Source: Zygnema cylindricum
Taxonomy: Eukaryota; Streptophyta; Zygnematophyceae; Zygnematales; Zygnemataceae
Assembly (NCBI GenBank): GCA_037447655.1
Contig: JBBHKE010000909.1
Span: 1 to 64,000, forward strand
Length of the DNA stretch: 64,000 nt
Direction: 5' to 3'
Positions 54,511 through 64,000 of this stretch are shown piece after piece (the first letter of the stretch is position 1; each line of letters starts with the position of its first letter). The notes beneath the pieces were generated by a model. That model saw only the letters and a program-made list of their open reading frames with translations, searched no databases and was not told the origin of the DNA. The translations under genes were made by a program, and so were the position numbers.

Positions 54511-57500
54511 AACTAAATTGCGTAGTGCTCCAGGGTGAAAATATAAAGATCTGATCCGGCTGGCTGTCCTCCCCCTTCTCCGTACGCTAGAGTCCGTACA
54601 AGGTGGAATGAAGCCCCAGAACTCTTGGGAGTGCAAATATGTCGAAGATGCACACGAGCTTGACAAGACTTAGAAATTTCCTTCTCCTTCGTCTTGGACT
54701 TAAAAAATTTCTCTTCCTCAAGGAACCTTCCTTCCTTTAAACTTGCTTTCTCTGCGTATAAAAACAACTTGATAGTGACGACTGCTTTAATAAGCATGTC
54801 TGCGGCGTTCTCCTTGTCCGACATGTAATAGAAGGCCACAACTTATGTTGTAGTGTTATCTTTGATAAAATGGTATCTCATAGAGATATGTTTTGTCTTA
54901 GGATGATTAATAGGATTTACAATTAGAGCTAGGTAGCTCTGAGTGTTTGTGTTAATTAGAGTTTTCCTCGATTGAATAAACCCAGGCTCGTTCAGAAACC
55001 CCCTCAGTCACAGAACCTCCTTTACTGTGGCTGAGGCCGCCATGTACCCTGCTTCCATTATGGAGAGGGCAACGGTCTTTTGGAGTTCGAACTCCAACTC
55101 ACGCTTCCATTGCCAATGTTGGAAAGGTATCATGTTGTCAATTTTTTGCTGATTAAGTCCCCTCCCCAGTGAGCATTAGTGAATGCATGAATTTTTATGT
55201 TGTCATGCTTTTCCTCCAGTGTAGGAGTATAGTTGATCGTTCTTCTTAGATTTTTAAGTACTCTTTTCACTGCTGACCAATTCTGTTTTCCTGGTCTGTG
55301 TAAAAACTTGCTAAGAATTCTAACGGTTTTGGCCATATCGGACGTGTATAGTTTATTGCATAAATGAGTGCTCCCACTGTCTCTCAATACGGTGCTTCTA
55401 TGGGGTCATCATGGTATTCTTAGAGCTCCTCAATCACCTGTTCTCCTAACTCGAGTGGAGTTGAAACTGCATTTGCGTCTTGGAGTCTGAATCTGGTGAG
55501 TAACTCTCCAATTATTTTCCACAGATATTTGAATGGTTTTCCCCTCTTTGTTTCTAATAACTTCAATGTCAAGAACGTATTTATCTCGCCTAGATCTTTC
55601 ATTTTGAATGAGTTAGATAACATCTTCTTGATCCTTGAAATATCATCTTTTGTTTCTCCCACTATCATCAAGTCTTCTACATAAATGGCGATGATGATGT
55701 TCAGTTCTTCGTGGTTGTAGACTGAGTGTTTAGACTAAATTCAAGCGAAACCCTCACTTTGAAGCAATTGATTTATTGTCAAATTTCAGACTTAGGGGAT
55801 TACTTTAGTTTATAAAGAGCTTTTGACAGTTTGCAAACTTTGTTCGAGTCAATGAGGTCTTCATAACCTACTGGTTGTTGTATGTAGAGCTCTTCTTCAA
55901 TCTCTCCATGGAGAAAGGGGGTCTTTACGTCCATCTGCTCCACCTCCATTTCGTGGGTGACAGTGAGCGGAATGAGAGCCCGTACGGATGTAAACTTAAC
56001 GACTGGGGTGAAAGTCTCTTGGTAATCAATTCCCTCCTTTTGCATATACCCCTTTCCGACTAGTGTTGCTTTATAACGCTCAATTGTGCCGTTTTCAATT
56101 CGCTTGATCTTGAATGTCCCCTTACGGCCAATTGCTTTCCTTGTGGCATATCCTCGAGAGTCCATGTGTTGTTCTTCATAATGGAGGCCATCTCTTCGTT
56201 CACGACAGACTTACATTTGTCGCAGTCTTCCCCAGAGAATGCTTCCTTGAGACTTGTCGGTTCCTCTGCATGAGCCATCTAAGCAAACTTCCTCTTTGGG
56301 GCCTTTGAGGTATCTAACCACTCACCAAATCTTTGAGGAGGATGTCTAGATAGGCTGCTTCGATCATTGGTCACAAGTGAGAGGTCAATCTCTTTTCCTT
56401 TCTTTCTTTGCTTAGCACACTTGGGTTTTTGTGGAGTTGTCTTTGTCTCCTTAGTTGCGGTTTCTTGAGCTGTAGTGTTATCCTCCTCTTGCTCTGCAGC
56501 TGCTTTTTTACCAGCTGGCTCCTCCTCAATTGCAGGTAGCTCAAGGGTCTTTGGTGGAGAGGCTGTCTTTTCTTCCTCACTTTCTGATTTGTCATTCTCT
56601 GCCGTTTTGGTATCAAGCTCAATTTCTTCATCACTTAAGGACCTCATTGACGGTGAGTTATCAATTCTGTTTGTGTGGATTCCACTCTCTTCAGTTTGCA
56701 GCTGTTCTCCGAGCTTTACGTTTTTGGTAATGGTGATCATTTTCGTCTTTTTGTTTGCAATGCGACAGGCCTTGCACTGCTCGTCATATCCAACGAATAT
56801 CCCTTCAATTGCTTTAGGTGCTAGCTTCCCTCCTCGATTGTTGTGGTTGAAAGTATAAGCTCTGCTACCAAATACTTTGAGATGCGATATATCAAGACGT
56901 CTGCCATGCCACTTTTAGAACGGGGTTGAGTTCTCTAACACCCTGGCACTTTTAGAACGGGGTTGAGTTCTCTAACACCCTCGTTGGGCATCGGTCTCTG
57001 AGATATGTTGTTGCAGACTGCTTCTCCCCAAGCTGACAGTGTGCGTCGCCACCATGCTCCGTGACATTTCCAAAAGTGTTCGGTTCATGCTTCTACCACC
57101 CTGTTGTGTTACGGAGTTTCGAGTGCTGTCAACTAGTGTTCGAATCCTTCTAGGTGAGAAAATTTTTAAACTCAAAAGATAAATATTCTCCTCCGTTGTC
57201 GATCTTAAATCACTTGATTTTTGTGTCGTGCTTTTTTTCAGCCATTGCTTTGAATGTTTTAAATTTTTCAAACACCTCGCATTTCTGTCGGAACATGTAC
57301 GTGTGAGTCATCCGAGAGAAGTCATCAATAAAGGTGACTAAGTATCTTCTCCTACTGCATGAAGGCACCCTTGTTGGGCCCCATACGTCGGAGTGAATTA
57401 GTTTGAGCAGGCGAGTAGCGCTCGTTCCTCCGGATTTGGGAATTGGAAGACGATGGGATTTCCCCATCTCGCAACCGTGGCAAGTTTCTTTGGAATATTT

Positions 57501-57620
57501 GAATGAAGTATTATCTATTCCGTTTACCATACTGCTTGCGAAAAGTTTCTTTATTTTGTCGGTGTGGAGATTGTTGAAATCTGAGATTTTCCATATTGTT
57601 TTTTCTAGGTCACGATACAA
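54510..57620 (-). pseudogene. Decayed copia element, third lineage, lacking gag and PR
   Basis: Minus-strand order: integrase 57210-57620 (CHGCEMGKSHRLPIP, KLIHSDVWGP, then a DNGGEY block after a stop), integrase end near 57000-57150 (MNRTLLEMSRSM), and an acidic/basic linker 56279-56740. RT spans 55420-56165 (ERYKATLVGKGYMQKEGIDY, MDVKTPFLHGEIEEELYIQQ). Its active site reads YVED where YVDD is expected. RNase H remnants are at 54513-55390. Numerous stops and shifts. Upstream it is cut off next to the LTR at 57636; gag and protease are absent. Confidence 0.82.
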
Positions 57621-57635
57621 AAATAAAGGGACTTA

Positions 57636-58466
57636 TGTAATAGTTAGGCTCTACTCTCTCTCTCTATAACTACGATAATTGTTGTATTCACTGAAGATTG
57701 GTCAGAGACAGATGAAGCCATGGCTGCCTAAGCAGCGAGAAGAAGAGAGGTAGACAAATCTTTAGCAAAAAGGCTGACGGACCAAGGATTTGATCCTGGT
57801 CCTTACAGTCTGTCAGGGTAGCCGGTAGCCGGTAGCGTCGTCCTATATTCTAGGGCTAGTGCTAGGATATATAGGGTGTGATAATTATATAAACTATTAC
57901 GGTTGAAGCAAGCCGATTAACGAAATTATAGTACTAGAACATAGAAATAGTTAAAGTATTTATATAGACGCACGGTCAACTATTTTGAACGACTTATATA
58001 AAAAGCCGGTTAACATTGGACGACTCCTATTCAGGCCGCCATTGCTGAATAGTGGCTTTGGCTGCTTTTGGACATTACGTCACCAGATGCCACGTGGCAC
58101 CACATCACTGGATTACATGTTTTGCGGGAAATCCGGATGCAAGTCCAAAACTGACGGGCGTCTCCTCGAAGGCCATGTCATACAATGGCCGTCCACGAAA
58201 GACATCGACTGCAATACCTTCTTATACTGTACACTCATCTGATTGGATCCGTACACAAGTAGTAAGGCGTTTAAAGAGGGGTTAGGACTTAGTGTATTTT
58301 TGGTAGATAGCCGCCTCTCTCCCAGAGAGCTTGTATAAAAAGTGACATCTTTGCCGCTTGATAATTAATCGCGTGGTTTGGCGTTTTCAATGATTCTTTT
58401 TGCAAAGGGCTCAAAGGAGTTCAACCGTCATAGGGGTGAAGGCACTCAGAATCTTTGCCTACTTGG
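57636..58466 (+). mobile_element. Plus-strand copia LTR truncated by insertion
   Basis: Matches the plus-strand LTR at 711-1739 in order: GAAGCCATGGCTGCC, the CTGACGGACCAAGGATTTG hairpin core, GGTAGATAG, TTGATTCTTTTTGC and a GGGGTGAA block. It stops at GCCTACTTGG, about 115 bp short of the LTR end, where the minus-strand element begins. The missing end should lie beyond the window. The start is approximate. Confidence 0.7.
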
Positions 58467-59512
58467 TGAAACTCTGAGACCTCCATAAGTCCTCAGAGTA
58501 GACAGCTTCCAAGAAGCCACTAGGATAATCCTGACCCCTTTGTGTTTCAGCAAAAATAACCGCCACCTTGGCAGACAAAAACCCTGACCACATGCATCCC
58601 TGTGAAGGTAAGACTCCCCTGAGTCGATAGCAAAAAGAATCTCTGAATTTGCTCCCCTGAGCAGTAAGTTACGGAGGGTCAAAGTTGACCTTTTGTACAG
58701 AAGCACTCTGGGAGAGGGGGTCCTATCTTCTAATTTTTCTAAGTCCTATCTCTCTCACAGACTCTATCTACTGATGTACGGAACCAATCAGAATTGAGTT
58801 CCGTACGCAAAAGTACAGCTGCCGGTGTACTTTAGGTACGGACATTGTACGACATGGCCAAAATGTCGACACATGTCAAATCCGGATTCGGTGCCATAAT
58901 CTCCGGAGATTTCACAATCCAACGGAATTTTGCCACGCGTCATCCGATGTGGCGATGGCCACAAACCGCCGAAATATTCCTCCGCGATCTCGGCGCTAAT
59001 CCCGGCCGTCCGATTAAATTCGGATTTAATCGTAGCCGTAATAAATACATGCGCGGTATTTGTTTCACTTACGAAACAAATGCGCGGTATTGATTTTTGT
59101 CCGTACCGTAATTCGTACATTATATACTACTGGATCTATGTATCCCGTAATCCATAACAGTTAAATGATTTATCGTACGTATATGTATTTAAATAATTAT
59201 CAAACTATATAGTACGTAACACTACTGCTAGACTTAACGGCTAAGGCTACCGGCTATTTCTTGTCTGCCGGCCGGTAGGTACAAGGATCAAATCCTGCCG
59301 CCGGCACATACCTTTTAAATAAATAAACCCTAATATAAAATTCCCGTAAACCTCAGGATAGCCAAGGTAGCCATGGCTCTAGCTTCCTCTCCAATTTCTC
59401 AGTGACTGCGACAAGTTTGAGAGTTGGAGAGAGAAGTTAGAGATAGACTGCCTCGGCTTCTATATTTCTTTTCAGACCTAGAAAATAATAATAAAAAACA
59501 ATAGTTTCTACA
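58467..59512 (-). mobile_element. 3' LTR of right-hand copia element (1,046 bp)
   Basis: Starts TGTAGAAACT at 59512, after the polypurine tract, and ends GAGTTTCA at 58467. Over the 137 bp of 5' LTR visible at the window edge the two LTRs differ at about six positions (roughly 4%), so the insertion is not recent. Confidence 0.9.
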
Positions 59513-59520
59513 CTCCCCTT
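59513..59520 (-). promoter_or_regulatory. Polypurine tract
   Basis: AAGGGGAG on the minus strand, between the pol stop (59526-59528) and the LTR start TG at 59512. It is the standard plus-strand primer position. Confidence 0.85.
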
Positions 59521-59525
59521 ATTTT

Positions 59526-62500
59526 CTAGTCAATCTTTAATTTCAGACCACACTTCTCCCTGCAAAAAATTAGCTTAGGGGAAGGCACAGGTTTGGTCAT
59601 CATATCTGCTACCATCTCACTATCTGGTCTGTACTCTAAACTGATTATTTTGTTTTCTACTTTCTCTCTAACAAAGCTGAGTCTGATGTCCATGTGTTTG
59701 GCTTTAAAATGATGTTTATGATTGGCAGAAATAGCGATTGCTGCCTGATTATCACAAAATATTTTCTGCACACCACTCTTAAGGTGACCAAGCTCACCAA
59801 GCAAAGACTTGACCCACATCAATTCTTTTACAGCAGAGCAAGAGGCCATATACTCAGCCTCCATGGTGGACTGAGCAATAACCTTTTGCTGTTTGCTACT
59901 CCAACAGCAAGCCCCATCACCCACATATAATACATATCCAGAAGTGCATCTCCTCATCGGAGCGTCACCATAACTGGCATCACTCCAAGTAGTGATGTCA
60001 GTATTCTCCCCACCCAAATGCAACCATAGATCCCTAGTTCCTACCAAATATCTAAGGACTCTCTTAGCTGCCTCCCAATCCTTCTTAGTGGGAGCATTTA
60101 GACTTCTACCCAGCACTCCTACAGCTGCAGCTAAATCCGGCCGGGTACAATTCATAAAATAGATTAGACTTCCCACTACTTGCCTGTGAGGAATAGTCTG
60201 CATGAAATTCTGTTCATCAGGAGATAATTCCTCGTCTAAGATTATGACTCCTTCTTCCTCACTCCCCTCATTTCCCTTCTTCAACTCCATTGGAGTTGTA
60301 CAACTATTTGCTTTATCCATTTGAAATTTTTCAAGCATGTTCCCTATTGCTTCCTTTTGAGTCAGTTTTATAATTTTCCTTTTTCGGTCTCTCTCTACTT
60401 GAATTCCCAAAATATATCTTGCTTCTCCCATATCTTTCATTTCAAATCTCCCCTTAAGATCGGTTTTCAGTTTGTTAATTTTTTCCATTGATTTACTTAA
60501 TACAAGCAAATCATCAACATAAATTGCAATAAATATCAAACCTTCCTCATCTTCAAAAACATAGATTGAGTGATCTGAGTTGATCCGAATATATCCCAGA
60601 CCGGTAAGAAACTCATCAAGCTTCTTATTCCATTGTCGAGGTGCCTGTTTCAAACCATAAAGAGATTTAATCAGCCGGCATACCTTACTCTCCTCTCCTT
60701 CCTCCACAAAACCTTCGGGTTGTCGCATGAAGATATCCTCTTCCAATTCTCCATGCAAAAAGGCTGTCTTGATGTCCATCTGATGCACTTCCATGTCTTC
60801 CGCCGCTGCTAAACTGAAAAGTATGCGGACGGAGGGAAATCTGACCACCGGGGCAAAGGTTTCCTCGTAGTCAATTCCTTCCTTTTGTGTAAATTCCTTT
60901 GCCACTAATCTGGCCTTGTAGCGCTCGATTGTGTTATCTGGGTTAAGTTTTAATTTGAAAACCCACTTACAACCGATTAGTTTTCAGTTAGGTGGACAGT
61001 CCACCAGCTCCCAAGTATCGGCTGCCATGATTGAAGCCATCTCCTCATTGATGGCTGTCTTCCACCGGTTTCTTTCTGGACAAGTCATTGCCTCTCCATA
61101 AGTTTGAGGTTCATCTTGATGAGATAGTTTAGTTACCTTGTTATTAACCTGTTTTTCTTGCAGTCTTTTGCTACTTCTCCTCCCCCCCTCAAAATCTGAG
61201 GCTGGAATAGATGGTTCTCGTGGATTCTTTCGAACAAACTCGGCTTCTCCCCTATCCCTTGATTCCGAATCAATTTCCACCACGTCTTCCGCTTCGAGTA
61301 GAGTTGTCACTGGAGTTTCCACAGCCGAGTCCTTTTCGGTCTGATTTGTTCCTGCAAGAATGTCATCTTCTCTAAAACTTGGATAGTTAGGAAGCTCAAA
61401 GTCATCGGAATTTTCTGACTCAAATCTGATTTTTACTGACTTCGTATATTTGAAGGGATCCACAGACTTTCCTTCATCCCTAACTACTAGATGCTTAACT
61501 AAGATTATATCTTCCCTTTTTAGATCATAAACTCTATATCCTTTAACATCTTCATCATATCCTAATAAGTATCTCGGTTTTCCTTTAGGATCTAGCTTCC
61601 AATTGGACCGATCAGTATCTAGACTGAACACTTGACTCCCGAAAACCTTTAAGTGAGATATGTCTGGTTTCCGGCCTGTCCATCTCTCATAAGGTGTTTG
61701 ATCTTTTATAGCTGAAGTAAGAACTCTATTCTTGAGGTAATTAGCACAGTTCATTGCTTCTGCCCAAAACCTTTTTCCTATCTTTTTATCTGACAACATA
61801 CTTCTAGCACTATCACTTAGTGTTCTATTTAACCTTTCAGCTACCCCATTCTGTTCCGGATTTTCTGGGACTGTCTTTTGGTGATGAACCCCATCTTCCC
61901 TCAGAAAATCCTCAAACTGGTTAGATTATACTCTCCACCATTGTCACTCCTTACTCTTTTGATTGGAGTTTCATGGAGTTTTTCGCTCCATGCTTTATAT
62001 TTTCTAAAACAATCCTCAGCTTCGGACTTGTTTTTCAAAAAATATACCCGGGAATACCGAGACCAATCATCAGTTATAGTCATCATAAATCTCTTCCCCC
62101 CCGGTGAGGGCACTTTAGCCGGTCCCCAAATATCTGTGTGTACTAGATCTAGAATTTTTTCTCCCTTATAGGTGGCTGACTTAGGAAAGGGTAATTTGTG
62201 TGCTTTACCTTGAGCACATCCACTACAATCACTTATATCATCACTCTCACTGAACTGAATCCCTTCCACCACTCCCATCTTTTTCATCTCTCTTAACTTA
62301 TCTAGATTCACATGCCCAAGCCTCTTATGCCACATCATAATATCATGAACACCAACATAATAAAGTTTCTTCTTTTCATTACTTAAGATCAGCCTAAACA
62401 TCCCATGGCTACCTTTCTCAGCAATGAAATAAACATCATTCTCAAAACTAGCAGTAAAGACTCCTTCCCTAGTGCTAGTAAAAAAACCCTTATCATCTAA

Positions 62501-63883
62501 TACTGATGTAGAGATAAGATTTTTGTTCAGCTCCGGAATAAACAATACATCGGAGAATGTTAATATGGATGTCTTTCCTTCTACTAACACTTTTAGATCT
62601 ACCGATCCTACAAGAGTAGTGGTGACTATCCTCCCATCCCCGTACTCTATCTCTACGGTGGGAATCTTTCTTATCTTAGTGAACAGGTGTCTATCCTTAC
62701 ACATGTGCATGGAGGCACCTGAATCTACAATCCAGCCTGCTTCACCTTTCAATCCACCGTAAGCACATTTCTGCCTTCGTGGAATTTCGACCTCATTTTT
62801 CGCCTCCAACTCCTCATCCAAAAGGAGCTCATCGTCCTCGTCCTCGGATTCAGCCTCAAGTACCTGTGTGACAAGGGCCTTTTTCTTTCCTCTCGGGGTA
62901 CCACCGGTCTGCCCCTCCTTTAACCGCAGCTCGGTTAGCTTAGTGCACTCTGCCATATAGTGCCCCGGTTTCTTACAAAAATGACATAAACCTTTGGGAG
63001 CACTTGGTTCAAACTCGTCAACCTGTTTTTTCTGCTCCCTACCCCCATAGTTTCCGACTGGTTTCCGGGAATCCTTGTTCCTCCAATCGGTCGCTGTTGC
63101 CAAGGCTTGGCCACTCTTTCCTCCCCTTCGGATCTCAATCGCATTCTCTCGAACGAGAATCATCCCTACCACTGAGTTCCATATCCACCTTGAGTTTGGC
63201 AAGTCCTGCACACGGTAAACTATGTTCTCGAACTCATCAGGTAACTTCATCAGTAAACAGTTAACCTTTTCTTTTTCACTAAAAACTTTTCCCGCACTCT
63301 CTAGCTCCATGAAGAGTGTAGCAAGCTCATTGCAAAAATCCAACATATTTCCCCCTTTGTATACATACTCCTTAACTTTCTGATCAGCCAACTGTTGTTG
63401 CTGAATCGTACCACTTCGGTACATCTCTATGAGAGCCATCCAAAGATCGGATGCCCTTTCTACCTGCAAATGAGGACATGCAAGTCCTTGAGTGAGATGG
63501 CGTAGGATGAAGTGCTTTGCCGCCATATTGTTGAAGTCCCAAGTTTCAGTATCATTCTCCTCATTCCTCGGAATAGGTGACATGAATGTCGAACCAGTTG
63601 CTATTGGTGTGGTCGTCTCCTTCTCCTTTCCTTTGTCCACCACCTCTCCTTCTTTTGTTTCCTCCGTTGAAGGTGGATCCTCTTTCCTGGTGAATCTGGT
63701 TCCTCCAAACCCTGGAGGAATTCCAATACTTGATGGACGCCCCAATCGTCCACTCACTATCCCCCAAAACCTTTTTTCGCATAGAGCTCCTATCATCATA
63801 CTTTCCCAGTATATGAAGCCAATTCCATTAAAGATTGGTACCCTAGAGGGTGGGCCCATAACCTGAAACTCGGAGACCTCCAT
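59526..63883 (-). pseudogene. Copia gag-pol, nearly intact with two breaks
   Basis: Minus-strand polyprotein. The first frame (63883 to 61901, 660 residues) has a Gag region, zinc knuckle CHFCKKPGHYMAEC (residues 300-313), protease WIVDSGAS (Asp387), integrase zinc residues H519, H524, C553 and C556, and catalytic HTDIWGP (Asp584) and SDNGGEY (Asp647). A one-base deletion just after GEY shifts the frame. The downstream frame is open from about 61910 (PEQNGVAERLNRTL with the catalytic Glu) to an in-frame TGA at 60984-60986, then to the stop at 59526. It carries RT (MDIKTAFLHGELEEDIFMRQ, YVDD active site) and RNase H (TRPDLAAAVG, SDASYGDAP, STMEAEYMA). These two lesions are the only breaks I see. 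The Gag start lies in the 5' LTR. Confidence 0.92.
63849..63863 (-). promoter_or_regulatory. Primer-binding site matching tRNA-iMet anticodon arm
   Basis: On the minus strand GGTTATGGGCCCACC begins directly after the 5' LTR end (GAGTTTCA). All 15 bases are complementary to the anticodon stem-loop of plant initiator tRNA-Met (GGTGGGCCCATAACC). It lies within the gag frame; its ATG (63857-63859) is codon 9. Confidence 0.85.
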
Positions 63884-64000
63884 AAGTCCTCAAAGTAGAC
63901 AGCTTCCAAGAAGCCTCTAGGATAATCCTGACCCCTTTGTGTTTCAGCAAAAATAACCGCCACCTTGGCAGACAAAAACCCTGACCACCTGCACCCTTGT
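63864..64000 (-). mobile_element. 5' LTR, first 137 bp visible
   Basis: The end of the 5' LTR of the right-hand copia element, aligned base for base with 58467-58603. It contains the gag-frame ATG at 63881-63883. The rest lies past the window end. Confidence 0.9.

Overview
This is nuclear DNA of a land plant with a repeat-rich genome. The evidence is a chloroplast-type sulfiredoxin gene, an F-box gene with a PP2-like C-terminus, a papain-family cathepsin B gene, spliceosomal GT-AG introns, Ty1-copia retrotransposons of several ages, and many short terminal-inverted-repeat (TIR) elements. I cannot name the species; the dense repeats and long T-rich introns would fit a non-flowering plant or a gymnosperm, but that is inference.

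Layout. 1-1739: an LTR on the minus strand abuts the RNase H end and 3' LTR of a plus-strand copia element. 1740-13710: a cluster of TIR elements with 3-bp TAA/TTA target duplications, interrupted by a complete gag-only LTR retrotransposon (2810-7355, target duplication CAAAC). 14168-18004: a deleted minus-strand copia element. 18005-21378: purine-rich DNA, a 10-N gap and unassigned sequence. 21379-23541: sulfiredoxin gene, minus strand, 4 exons. 24404-24721: a tRNA-Cys(GCA) gene and a decayed copy. 24962-31460: further TIR elements. 31869-40246: cathepsin B-like gene, plus strand, 10 exons including a 5-nt microexon. 42506-44097: hAT-like and mariner-like elements. 44843-46369: F-box/PP2-like gene, minus strand. 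47770-57620: a second hAT-like copy and two decayed minus-strand copia elements of other lineages. 57636-58466: a plus-strand LTR cut by the insertion of a nearly full-length minus-strand copia element (58467 to beyond the window end).

The three host protein genes are unrelated: plastid peroxiredoxin repair, vacuolar/secreted proteolysis, and ubiquitin-ligase substrate recognition. Everything else is mobile DNA, mostly nested. Three observations stand out. (1) Two different copia-type elements have a primer-binding site that matches the anticodon arm of initiator tRNA-Met, not its 3' end. The site lies directly at the LTR edge, inside the gag reading frame, and contains an in-frame ATG opposite the anticodon. 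(2) In the cathepsin B gene, four exon-intron borders have been tandemly copied into the neighbouring intron, leaving decoy splice sites. (3) The same gene carries a 5-nt microexon that supplies the oxyanion-hole glutamine.
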